In this document: positions 1 through 13,174 of the stretch, piece after piece
Numbering within the stretch: the stretch's first letter is position 1
Layout: each line of letters starts with the position of its first letter
Source of the DNA: Streptomyces odontomachi
Lineage (GTDB): Bacteria; Actinomycetota; Actinomycetes; Streptomycetales; Streptomycetaceae
Assembly (NCBI RefSeq): GCF_024435355.1
Contig: NZ_JAMJWG010000003.1
Location: 496,001 to 560,000, forward strand
Direction: 5' to 3'
Length of the DNA: 64,000 nucleotides
Notes under the pieces: model-generated
The model's database searches: none
Seen by the model: only the letters and a program-made list of their open reading frames with translations
Told to the model about the DNA's origin: nothing
Program-made: the position numbers and the translations under genes

Positions 1-803
1 CCGTCATCGGCTACGACCGCAATCCGGACCTGGCTGACGTCGACAGCCTGCGGGAGCTGGTCGGCCGGCTGAAGGGCCCCCGGGTGGTGTGGGTGATGGT
101 GCCGGCCGGAGCCGCCACCCAGGCCACCATCGACGAGCTGGGCGAGCTCCTGGAGCCCGGTGACGTCGTCGTGGACGGTGGGAACTCCCGGTGGACGGAC
201 GACGAGAAGCACGCCGTGGAGCTGGGCCTCAAGCAGATCGGCTTCGTGGACTGCGGCGTCTCCGGCGGCGTCTGGGGTCTGGAGAACGGCTACGCGCTGA
301 TGTACGGCGGCGCCAAGGAGCACGTCGAGAAGGTGCAGCCGATCTTCGACGCGCTGAAGCCGGAGGGCGAGTTCGGCGCGGTGCACGCCGGCAAGGTCGG
401 CGCCGGCCACTTCGCCAAGATGGTCCACAACGGCATCGAGTACGCCATGATGCAGGCCTACGCCGAGGGCTGGGAGCTGCTGGAGGCGGTCCACTCGGTC
501 ACCGACGTCCGGGAGGTCTTCCGCTCCTGGCAGTCCGGCACCGTGATCCGTTCCTGGCTGCTCGACCTCGCGGTCAACGCACTCGACGAGGACGAGCACC
601 TCGACCAGCTCAAGGGTTATGCACAGGACTCCGGCGAGGGCCGGTGGACCGTGGAGGCCGCCATCGACAACGCGGTACCGCTGCCGACCATCACCGCCTC
701 GCTCTTCGCCCGGTTCGGCTCCCGCCAGGACGACTCCCCGCAGATGAAGATGATCGCCGCGCTGCGCAACCAGTTCGGCGGTCACTCGGTCGAGAAGGCC
801 TGA
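1..803 (+). CDS. gnd: 6-phosphogluconate dehydrogenase (decarboxylating), 3' part
   Basis: Oxidises 6-phosphogluconate to ribulose-5-phosphate and CO2 with NAD(P)+ in the cytosolic pentose phosphate pathway. The reading frame is open from base 3, so the start and most of the nucleotide-binding fold lie upstream of the window. Visible family signatures are [12 protein letters not shown] (substrate-side loop of the N-terminal domain), [19 protein letters not shown], and the helical-domain segment [19 protein letters not shown] carrying the catalytic Lys and Asn. The short C-terminus resembles the roughly 290-residue YqeC/GntZ-type enzyme rather than the 470-residue E. coli type. It sits upstream of recF, as is usual next to oriC in Streptomyces. 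The assignment is secure; only the 5' end is missing. Confidence 0.95.
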   Translation, partial: VIGYDRNPDLADVDSLRELVGRLKGPRVVWVMVPAGAATQATIDELGELLEPGDVVVDGGNSRWTDDEKHAVELGLKQIGFVDCGVSGGVWGLENGYALMYGGAKEHVEKVQPIFDALKPEGEFGAVHAGKVGAGHFAKMVHNGIEYAMMQAYAEGWELLEAVHSVTDVREVFRSWQSGTVIRSWLLDLAVNALDEDEHLDQLKGYAQDSGEGRWTVEAAIDNAVPLPTITASLFARFGSRQDDSPQMKMIAALRNQFGGHSVEKA

Positions 804-984
804 CCCGCCGCCACGCGCGGGCGCACCCCAGCACCCGGGCAGGCACCGGGCGCGCAGAGCCCACAGCAGGCGCCCGGCGCCGGGTGGCGCGGCCCCATCG
901 CCCCGCTATCGCACCACCAGACACACCAGCACCACACGCCCCGCACGATCACACGGCAGCACCAGGGGAGGTAGGCGCCCGGCC

Positions 985-2286
985 ATGCACCTCACGCATC
1001 TGTCCCTCGCCGACTTCCGCTCGTACGCGCGGGTGGACGTCGTGCTGGAGCCCGGGGTCACGGCGTTCGTCGGGCCCAACGGGCAGGGCAAGACCAATCT
1101 CGTCGAGGCCGTGGGCTACCTGGCCACGCTCGGCAGCCACCGGGTCTCGTCGGACGCGCCCCTGGTGCGCATGGGCGCCGAGCGCGCCGTCATTCGAGCC
1201 GCCGTCAGCCAGGGCGAGCGCCGTCAGCTGATCGAACTCGAACTCAATCCGGGCAAGGCCAACCGCGCCCGCATCAATCGATCGTCGCAGGTCAAGCCGC
1301 GTGACGTGGTGGGTATCGTGCGGACCGTGCTGTTCGCGCCGGAGGACCTGGCGCTGGTCAAGGGCGACCCGGGCGAGCGCCGGCGCTTCCTCGACGAGCT
1401 GATCACGGCGCGTGCGCCGCGCATGGCGGGGGTGCGTGCCGACTACGACCGGGTGCTCAAGCAGCGCAACACCCTGCTCAAGTCCGCCGCGCTGGCCCGC
1501 CGGCACGGCGGCCGTTCCCTCGACCTGTCCACCCTGGACGTCTGGGACCAGCACCTGGCGCGTGCGGGCGCCGAGCTGCTGGCCCAGCGGCTCGCCCTGA
1601 TCTCCGCGCTCCAGCCGCTCGCCGACAAGGCGTACGAGCAGCTGGCGCCCGGCGGCGGCCCGGTCGGCCTGGAGTACAAGTCGTCGGCGCCCGGCGAGGG
1701 CCACACGCGCGACGAGTTGTTCGAGCAGCTCATGGGTGCCCTCACGGCCGCCCGCAAGCAGGAGATCGAACGCGGCGTGACGCTCGCCGGACCGCACCGC
1801 GACGACCTCGTGCTCCGGCTCGGCCGGCTGCCGGCGAAGGGGTACGCGAGCCACGGCGAGTCCTGGTCCTGTGCGTTGGCGCTGCGGCTGGCCTCGTACG
1901 ACCTGCTGCGCGCCGAGGACCCCTGGGGCCTGCAACCGATCCCCGGACTGACGGCGGACGCCGGCCCGGCGCCGGCCGCTCCTGCCGGCGACCCCGCATC
2001 GGCGGCCGATCCCTCGCAAGCGGCACCCGGCGCACCCGGCGTCGACCCGGGTGCCCCCGGCGCACCCGCTCCCCAGACCCCTACTCCTGCCCGCCGTGCC
2101 GGTGAGCCGGTGCTCGTCCTGGACGATGTCTTCGCCGAGCTGGACGCCCGTCGCCGTGAGCGCCTCGCCGAACTGGTGGCCCCGGGCGAGCAGGTGCTGG
2201 TGACGGCCGCGGTGGACGACGATGTGCCGGCCGCGCTGAAGGGCCGGCGGTACGCGGTCGCCGAAGGCCGGGTAGACGCCCCATGA
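985..2286 (+). CDS. recF: DNA replication/repair ATPase RecF
   Basis: SMC-like ABC ATPase that, with RecO and RecR, loads RecA at single-strand gaps in damaged DNA. Walker A is GPNGQGKT at residues 30-37. PHRDDLVL and the signature region [20 protein letters not shown] follow, and Walker [13 protein letters not shown] lies near residue 375. At 433 residues it is longer than the usual 370-380. The excess is an Ala/Pro/Gly-rich, low-complexity stretch (about residues 322-368) between the signature helix and Walker B, which is probably a disordered loop. The ATG start is preceded by a GGGGAGG-like site. The stop overlaps the start of the DUF721 gene by 4 bp (ATGA), so the two are probably translationally coupled. 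Confidence 0.97.
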   Translation: MHLTHLSLADFRSYARVDVVLEPGVTAFVGPNGQGKTNLVEAVGYLATLGSHRVSSDAPLVRMGAERAVIRAAVSQGERRQLIELELNPGKANRARINRSSQVKPRDVVGIVRTVLFAPEDLALVKGDPGERRRFLDELITARAPRMAGVRADYDRVLKQRNTLLKSAALARRHGGRSLDLSTLDVWDQHLARAGAELLAQRLALISALQPLADKAYEQLAPGGGPVGLEYKSSAPGEGHTRDELFEQLMGALTAARKQEIERGVTLAGPHRDDLVLRLGRLPAKGYASHGESWSCALALRLASYDLLRAEDPWGLQPIPGLTADAGPAPAAPAGDPASAADPSQAAPGAPGVDPGAPGAPAPQTPTPARRAGEPVLVLDDVFAELDARRRERLAELVAPGEQVLVTAAVDDDVPAALKGRRYAVAEGRVDAP

Positions 2287-3149
2287 CCAACGACACACCC
2301 CCCGCCGGCCGCCCCGGCCAGTGGCCCGGCGCCGCTCCCCGCCCCGGCGAGCGTCCCGCGTACGGACGGCCCCCGGGCGCCGCCGGCGCCCCCGATCCCG
2401 GCCGGCGGACACCCGGCGCCCGTGATGCCGCTCGGCCGCTCTCCGGGGCGCGTGGCGGGCCCGGCGCGCCCGCGCACGACTCCCGCCCTTCCACCGCTTC
2501 CCGACCGCTCCCGGGCGGCACCTCGCAACCGCGCCTGGACGACGCCTCCCCACCGCTCCCCGTCGACCCGCCCGCCTCCGCATCGTCCCCGTCGTCCGCA
2601 TCAAGCGACCCGTCTTCCCCCGGCGCCGCCCCGCGCCCCCCGGCACCGCCGTCCGGCGTCGACCTCGCGCGCGCCGCGTTGCGCGCCGCCAAGGAGCAGG
2701 CCCGTGAGCGCGGTGCGCTCGTGCAGCAGAAGAAGCAGGCGCGCAGGGGCGGTCTCAGGTCGGGTGCGCGGGCCGACGGGCGCGACCCGGTACCGCTGGC
2801 TTCGGCCATTCGTCGGCTGATCACCGACCAGGCATGGGAGACCCCGGCCGCCGTGGGCGGCGTCATGGGGCGCTGGCCGCAGATCGTCGGCGACGACCTG
2901 GCCCACCACTGCGTACCGCTCTCCTATGACGACGATCCCGAGGAGCGGGTACTGACCGTCCAGTGCGACTCCACGGCCTGGGCGACGCAGGTACGGCTGC
3001 TGGCCCCGCAGTTGCTGGCCCGGCTCAACCAGGACCTGGGACAGGGCACCGTCAAGCGCATCAAGGTGCAGGGACCGCACGCGCCCGTGCGCCGTTTTGG
3101 TCCCCTTCGCGCCCCTGGCAGCAGGGGCCCGAGAGACACCTATGGGTGA
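2283..3149 (+). CDS. DUF721/DciA-like protein
   Basis: 288 residues. The C-terminal half (about residues 155-265) is a DUF721 domain: [28 protein letters not shown], then [27 protein letters not shown]721 proteins include DciA, the ancestral loader or activator of the replicative DnaB helicase, and the gene is conserved between recF and gyrB in actinobacteria. The first ~120 residues are Pro/Gly/Ser/Arg-rich and probably disordered, followed by a basic segment ([20 protein letters not shown]) that may contact DNA or partner proteins. The ATG overlaps the recF stop. Membership of DUF721 is clear. The helicase-loading role is inferred from family and position, and the N-terminal extension has no evident function. 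Confidence 0.88.
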   Translation: MTNDTPPAGRPGQWPGAAPRPGERPAYGRPPGAAGAPDPGRRTPGARDAARPLSGARGGPGAPAHDSRPSTASRPLPGGTSQPRLDDASPPLPVDPPASASSPSSASSDPSSPGAAPRPPAPPSGVDLARAALRAAKEQARERGALVQQKKQARRGGLRSGARADGRDPVPLASAIRRLITDQAWETPAAVGGVMGRWPQIVGDDLAHHCVPLSYDDDPEERVLTVQCDSTAWATQVRLLAPQLLARLNQDLGQGTVKRIKVQGPHAPVRRFGPLRAPGSRGPRDTYG

Positions 3150-5952
<2,803 letters not shown>

Positions 5953-6042
5953 TCACCGCCGCCGGCCGTGGCACGCCCCGTACCGCGGCCGGCACCGGAT
6001 GCGACCGGATGCGAGAAGTCCGAAAGGAATTGAGTTACGGCT

Positions 6043-8736
<2,694 letters not shown>

Positions 8737-8751
8737 TACGAGGAGCACGTC

Positions 8752-9486
8752 GTGAGCGGAGCCACGGATCCGAGAGCGGGGCAACCCGCAGCAGGCGGTG
8801 CGGACGAGGTCCGTGGCGCCGCCACTGACGCGCAGGCTCATGGACCCCAGGGGGGAACTGTGACGGACATGCGAGGGGCGGCACAGGCCGGCCCTTACGA
8901 CGGCCCCGGCGCCCAGCAGGGATACGGCGCCGCCGGAGCGCCCCCCGGGGCCCCGCCGCCGTCCGCGACGCCCCTGCCGAACGAGCGCATGCCGCAGCAG
9001 CAGTCCGCCCAGCCGTACCACCCGCCGCAGGCCTACCAGACGGGCGCGGGTGCCGGCGTGGGCGCCGGAGCCGGCGCCATGCGCCGTCCGCGCACCGGCG
9101 CGAGCACCACGCCGCGTACCCGCAAGGCCCGGCTGCGGGTGGCCAAGGCCGACCCGTGGTCCGTGATGAAGGTCAGCTTCCTGCTCTCCATAGCCCTCGG
9201 CGTCTGCACGGTGGTCGCCGCCGCGGTGCTGTGGATGGTGATGGACGCGATGGGCGTGTTCTCCACCGTGGGACACACGATCTCCGAAGCCACCGGCTCC
9301 AACGAGTCGAACGGCTTCGACCTGGAGTCCTACCTGTCGCTGCCGCACGTGCTGATGTTCACCGGCGTCATCGCCGTCATCGACGTGGTGCTGGCCACGG
9401 CACTGGCCACCCTGGGCGCCTTCATCTACAACCTGTCCGCCGGTTTCGTCGGCGGCATCGAGGTGACCCTGGCGGAAGACGAGTGA
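8752..9486 (+). CDS. DUF3566 membrane protein
   Basis: 244 residues. An N-terminal cytoplasmic region of ~130 residues is rich in Ala, Gly, Pro and Gln, followed by a basic patch (RPRTGASTTPRTRKARLRVAKADPWS). The DUF3566 domain then has two transmembrane helices (about residues 140-163 and 200-228) separated by a short extracytoplasmic loop containing GHTISEATGSNESNGFDLESYL. The protein ends with IEVTLAEDE on the inside. This family is almost invariably encoded just after gyrA in actinobacteria and its function is unknown. The GTG start follows GAGGAGCACGTC, 15 bp after the gyrA stop, so it is probably part of the gyrase operon. Confidence 0.88.
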   Translation: MSGATDPRAGQPAAGGADEVRGAATDAQAHGPQGGTVTDMRGAAQAGPYDGPGAQQGYGAAGAPPGAPPPSATPLPNERMPQQQSAQPYHPPQAYQTGAGAGVGAGAGAMRRPRTGASTTPRTRKARLRVAKADPWSVMKVSFLLSIALGVCTVVAAAVLWMVMDAMGVFSTVGHTISEATGSNESNGFDLESYLSLPHVLMFTGVIAVIDVVLATALATLGAFIYNLSAGFVGGIEVTLAEDE

Positions 9487-9522
9487 CAGACGCGTGACGG
9501 CGGGACGCGGCGGTTATCGATT

Positions 9523-9551
9523 TTGGGACTCACCGCGTCGTGCGCTAATCT
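9523..9551 (+). promoter_or_regulatory. Predicted sigma-70-type promoter of tRNA-Ile
   Basis: TTGGGA (9523-9528) and TAATCT (9546-9551) are separated by 17 bp, close to the vegetative HrdB consensus. They lie about 50 bp before the tRNA, so transcription should begin near 9558. Confidence 0.6.
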
Positions 9552-9602
9552 TCAGTGGTCAGCGCGCGTAGTGCCCGGCTGGGCAGGCGACTGACGAAGA
9601 AC

Positions 9603-9676
9603 GGGGCTATAGCTCAGACGGTTAGAGCGCTTCCCTGATAAGGAAGAGGCCACAGGTTCAAGTCCTGTTAGCCCCA
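9603..9676 (+). tRNA. tRNA-Ile (anticodon GAT)
   Basis: A 74-nt cloverleaf. The acceptor GGGGCTA pairs with TAGCCCC, the D-arm is AGCTCAGACGGTTAGAGC, the anticodon loop is CTGATAA with GAT, and the T-arm contains GGTTCAAGTCC. The CCA end is not encoded. Its position shortly after gyrA is the usual streptomycete arrangement. Confidence 0.98.
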
Positions 9677-9677
9677 C

Positions 9678-9736
9678 GAAGGCGATGGGCGAGGTGTGTC
9701 CGCGGAGAGCGCGGACCGCCTCGCCTTCCTTGTTTT
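9678..9736 (+). terminator. Terminator of tRNA-Ile
   Basis: GAAGGCGATGGGCGAGG pairs imperfectly with CCTCGCCTTC, and a perfect 7-bp inner stem (GTCCGCG/CGCGGAC) lies in the loop. It is followed by CTTGTTTTTG, a run of T, so it looks like a rho-independent terminator. Confidence 0.7.
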
Positions 9737-9951
9737 TGCTCGGCTTTGCCTCGCCTGGCGGGGGCTGCCGCCACCCGCACCCCCGCTTCCGGCGCCTCCC
9801 GCGTTCCGGGGTTCCGACGCCTCCGGGGTTCCGGGGTGCTGGGCTGGGGGCCGTGGGTGTGGTTCGGGCGGCGGGTGGGGCTGGACGCGGTGAAGGCCCG
9901 GCTGCTCCTGGGGAGTTGCCGGGCCTTCCGGTACGCGGAGGCTGGTGGACC

Positions 9952-10860
9952 TCAGGTCGCCGGTTGCGCGGCCTCGGCCGGCGTGGCCGCGGGGGCCTCG
10001 GAGACGGGGCTCTGCGCGTCCTGGGCGGTGGCCGCGGGCTCGGCCGCTGCGGCCGCCTCGGCGGCGGTGCGCAGGGCCGCCTGGAACAGTGCCGTGTGGG
10101 GGCCCTGGGCGAGGATCACGAGCCGCGGGCGGGACGCGCTGGCCGGACGCACCTCGACCATCGGGGCGGTCGCGTTCTGCGCCTCCGGGGCGGCGGCGGG
10201 GGCGGCCGCGGGCGTGGCGGCGGGGGCGGCCTCAGCGGTCACGGGGGCGGGGAGGATGCGGGCCGGAGAGTTCGACGTGCCGCTTGCGGACTCGTCGTGG
10301 CTGGACCTGGCGTCGTCCTTGCCGTGCTCGTCCTTGCCCTTGTCGTGCTTCTTGCCGTACTTGTCGTGGTCCTTCTTGCCGTGCTCGTCGCCGTACTTCT
10401 TGTGGTCCTTCTCGGAGTAGTCCTTGCCGTCGTCGTGCTTCTTGTCGGCTTCGGCGTACCGGGGGTCGGCGGCGGTCGTGGTGGACGTCTCCGTGGTCGC
10501 GGTGTCCGAGGTGGTGGGGGCGGTCCGGGCGGCCGTGGGGGTGGTCGCGGTGTCGGCCGTGGAGTCCGCCGGGGCCTCGTCGGTGGTCTGCTCCGCGGCC
10601 GGTCGGCAGGACGGGGACGCGCCGTGGGCCTCCGCCGAGATGCGCTGCCTCATCGTGGGGGGCCGGGGCTGGTCGCTCGACGGGGTCCAGGGCGCCGGTG
10701 CCGGGAACTCTTCCGCGGGAGCGGCGACGCAGTTGCGGGTCTGCGCCTGCTCTTGTACGGACGTGGCGGTCGCCGTGGTGGCGAAACCAAAGGAGGCGAG
10801 TACCGCCATGAAGGCGGTGACGAGGACGGTCCACAGCTTCATGACCTTGTTTCCGGTCAT
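9952..10860 (-). CDS. Secreted Ala/Thr-rich protein with a charged Lys/His/Asp repeat
   Basis: 302 residues, not recognised as any enzyme. An N-terminal signal peptide (MKLWTVLVTAFMAVLASFGFA, with cleavage near ATATS) directs export. The mature part is Pro/Ala/Thr-rich. Between about residues 137 and 182 is a highly charged, low-complexity tract built from imperfect KDH/KKYG/KHD units (for example KDHKKYGDEHGKKDHDKYGK). A long Ala/Pro-rich tail follows. The tract is strikingly hydrophilic and histidine-rich, which would fit metal or anion binding at the cell surface, but that is only a guess. Two Cys (NCVAAP, SCRPA) could form a disulfide. GAGGGG four bases before the chosen ATG supports this start; an internal ATG at codon 7 is also possible. 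Confidence 0.7.
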   Translation of the reverse strand: MTGNKVMKLWTVLVTAFMAVLASFGFATTATATSVQEQAQTRNCVAAPAEEFPAPAPWTPSSDQPRPPTMRQRISAEAHGASPSCRPAAEQTTDEAPADSTADTATTPTAARTAPTTSDTATTETSTTTAADPRYAEADKKHDDGKDYSEKDHKKYGDEHGKKDHDKYGKKHDKGKDEHGKDDARSSHDESASGTSNSPARILPAPVTAEAAPAATPAAAPAAAPEAQNATAPMVEVRPASASRPRLVILAQGPHTALFQAALRTAAEAAAAAEPAATAQDAQSPVSEAPAATPAEAAQPAT

Positions 10861-11196
10861 GGCCCCTCACTTTCGGGTCGGGCGATTTGCGTACATTCCT
10901 CATGTTGTGTATACGGTGGCCGGGGTGTGGGACCGACGCTCATCGCGGCGGGATCTTCTGATGAACAGCACTCGGATAGCCGCTCGCGGGCTGAAAATCT
11001 GGAAATACGCTCGTTCGGCGGGCTTTTCTGTCGATCGACTGTCGTTTCCGGTCTCGGGCGGGCGGATCGAGGAGCCTCCCGACAGGTCTCGATGGGGCGT
11101 CAGTTGGGGCGGGACGCAGATCACCGATCGATATAGATCGATGTGTATAGTCGGGCGCCAGAAGTCCCCTACGTCAAAGAAAGACGAGGTCGCGCG
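10861..11196. promoter_or_regulatory. Divergent intergenic region with palindromic motif
   Basis: Separates the secreted protein (minus) from the DLW-39 gene (plus), and no gene is seen. At 11125-11143 two copies of the self-palindrome ATCGAT flank ATAG, giving an operator-like element. It is followed at 11146-11151 by TATAGT, a good -10 hexamer about 45 bp before the DLW-39 start. No clear -35 is present at standard spacing, so an activator or alternative sigma factor may be needed. Confidence 0.4.
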
Positions 11197-11325
11197 GTGA
11201 AGAAGCTTCTCTTGCTGGCATTGGTCGCCATCGGCGGGCTCCTCGTGTACCGCCAGGTCCAGGCGGATCGCGCCGAGCAGGATCTGTGGACGGAGGCGAC
11301 CGACTCCGTGCCCACGGGTTCGTGA
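11197..11325 (+). CDS. DLW-39 family micro-protein
   Basis: A 42-residue protein starting at GTG: one transmembrane helix (residues 2-19, KKLLLLALVAIGGLLVYR) and a short acidic cytoplasmic or surface tail containing the family hallmark EQDLWTEATDSV. DLW-39 proteins are conserved near gyrA in streptomycetes and have no known function. GAGGT eight bases upstream is a plausible ribosome site. A strong hairpin terminator follows immediately, so it is a single-gene unit. Confidence 0.85.
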   Translation: MKKLLLLALVAIGGLLVYRQVQADRAEQDLWTEATDSVPTGS

Positions 11326-11344
11326 GTATCCCCAACGGTTTTGC

Positions 11345-11378
11345 CAGGGCCCCGACCGCCGAAGCGGCCGGGGCCCTC
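11345..11378 (+). terminator. Hairpin terminator after the DLW-39 gene
   Basis: AGGGCCCCG and CGGGGCCCT form a perfect 9-bp stem with an inner CCGC/GCGG extension. There is no T-run, the usual form of a streptomycete GC-rich terminator. The rest of 11326-11710 shows no gene or obvious signal. Confidence 0.7.
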
Positions 11379-11710
11379 TGCTGTCCGCGCCCGCGGTCGA
11401 GCCCGGTCGTCTCGGTGGGGTGAACCCGAGAACCTTTGGCCACGGAATTCACGTAAGCGAATGATCACCGGGCAGATCGGGTGCCGCATCTCCATGTCGG
11501 TCCGCGCCCCGGCGTGCGTACGGCGCTCAGCGGGGCGTGCGGCGTCCGGCAGGCGGTGAACAAGCCGGATGTAACGGGCGATTGAGCTGATCAGACGGAC
11601 AGTGGCCGCATGGGGAGGGCAGGATGGTGGGCCGCTGCGGGTGCCGTGCGTCGGGCGCGGGGCAGGGCGCGCGCACCAGGACGCCGAGCGTACGGGAGGG
11701 GTGGCACCTG

Positions 11711-13153
11711 ATGGGGCGCGTGACGAGGCGACTCGGGATGGGGCGGCTCAGGGCGGCACGGCACGGCGGCCACACCTCGTCGGCAGGTCCGGAGGCCAGG
11801 GTTCCACGGGTGGCGCCGGGCTGCCGGACCGTGCTGGCCGCCGCGGCTGCGTTGTGCACCATGGCCGTTCTGCCGGGCGTGGCTGTGGCGGACGACGACG
11901 AGGGCATCCCGAATCCCTACGCCTACGCGGGTGGCGCGCAGACCGTCGAGGGCGGCGGCAGCGTCGATGCCGCCCGGCAGATCTCACCGGACGCCACCGT
12001 GCAGAGCTCCATCGGCCCGGGAGGCGGCGGTTCCCAGGGCAAGCGTTACTACAGCATGGCGCTGGACGCGGCGGACAACGTCTACGTGTCCGTGACGGCC
12101 GTACCCCGGCTCGGTACCAAGGTGGCCTACGACGACGGCATAAAGGTGACCCTCCAGGACGGCGAGGGGAGCACCTGCTCCACCGGCGACGCGCAGTTCG
12201 ACCCCGCGGCGAGCCCCCGGCCGGTGTCCGCCGTCGCCACCCGCATGATCCAGCCCCAGAGCTCCGGCGCCTGCCAGCAGGCCGGCACGTACTACCTGCT
12301 CGTCGAGCGCACCACGGGGGCCGACTCCTCGCTCGACGAGTGGGGCCTGGAGATCCACGGTGTCTCCGAGCCGGGCCTCAGGACCGCGGAGCCGGAGTCG
12401 TCCACCCCGCCCGACGCCTGGGCCTCCACCTCTCCCACCCCGCCGTCCGGTCAGCCCCAGGAGCGGCCCGGCGGCAGCAGCTTCAGCACCGCCAGTGGCC
12501 TGACGAACGGCGCCTGGCAGGACCACATCAGTCCAGGCCAGACGCTGTTCTACCGGGTGCCCGTCGGCTGGGGCCAGCAGATCTTCGCCCAGGCCGAGCT
12601 GACCGGAGCGGAGGACGGTTCCGACGAGTCCCACGATTCGGATGGCCCGGGCGATGACTCCGTGGGATCGCCGCTGGTCATGACGTTGTACAACCCCGTA
12701 CGGAGTCTCGTCGACACCGCGCACGCGCTGTACCAGGGCGAGCGGGCGACTGCCGCGTTGCGCCCGCTGCCCCCGGCCGCGTACGGGAACCGGAACGCCG
12801 ACGACTCCCGGACCGCAGCGATGCGCCTCGGGGGCTCGTACTACCTGGCGATCACCCTCGATCCGGGGGTCGCGAAGTTCGGCAGCGGTGCGTACCGGGT
12901 GAGTCTCGCCGTGACCGTTCGAGGCCATGCCCGACAGAGCCCCGACTACGCGGGATCGCCGAAGCCCACCGACGCGTTCGTGGTCACGCCTCCGGACCAG
13001 CGGACCGCCGAGCCCGAGACCGCGTCCGATGCCCCCACCCACAACGACGGCATGAAGCTGCTCGCCGCCGCCTCGCTGGGCACGGGCACCCTGCTGGTCT
13101 TGGTCCTGGCCGTCTGGACCCTGCTGGCCAGGCGACGCGTCACTGCGCCGTAG
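11711..13153 (+). CDS. Secreted, C-terminally membrane-anchored protein of unknown function
   Basis: 480 residues from the ATG at 11711 (GGAGG upstream); an upstream in-frame ATG at 11624 would add an unlikely basic extension. A long Sec signal (VLAAAAALCTMAVLPGVAVA) is followed by two related beta-rich segments. Each begins with a phrase of the type GGSSFSTASGLTNGAWQDHISPGQT (here about residues 250-275), reminiscent of bacterial pre-peptidase C-terminal or sortase-substrate-like folds. A Pro/Ser/Thr-rich linker joins them. The C-terminus is a transmembrane helix (LLVLVLAVWTLLARRR) ending in Arg residues, so the protein is displayed outside and anchored by its tail. Its stop faces the kinase gene convergently. 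Streptomycetes commonly have this protein near gyrA, but I do not know its role. Confidence 0.75.
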   Translation: MGRVTRRLGMGRLRAARHGGHTSSAGPEARVPRVAPGCRTVLAAAAALCTMAVLPGVAVADDDEGIPNPYAYAGGAQTVEGGGSVDAARQISPDATVQSSIGPGGGGSQGKRYYSMALDAADNVYVSVTAVPRLGTKVAYDDGIKVTLQDGEGSTCSTGDAQFDPAASPRPVSAVATRMIQPQSSGACQQAGTYYLLVERTTGADSSLDEWGLEIHGVSEPGLRTAEPESSTPPDAWASTSPTPPSGQPQERPGGSSFSTASGLTNGAWQDHISPGQTLFYRVPVGWGQQIFAQAELTGAEDGSDESHDSDGPGDDSVGSPLVMTLYNPVRSLVDTAHALYQGERATAALRPLPPAAYGNRNADDSRTAAMRLGGSYYLAITLDPGVAKFGSGAYRVSLAVTVRGHARQSPDYAGSPKPTDAFVVTPPDQRTAEPETASDAPTHNDGMKLLAAASLGTGTLLVLVLAVWTLLARRRVTAP

Positions 13154-13174
13154 CGCCGGCTGCCGCCGCCCGGG

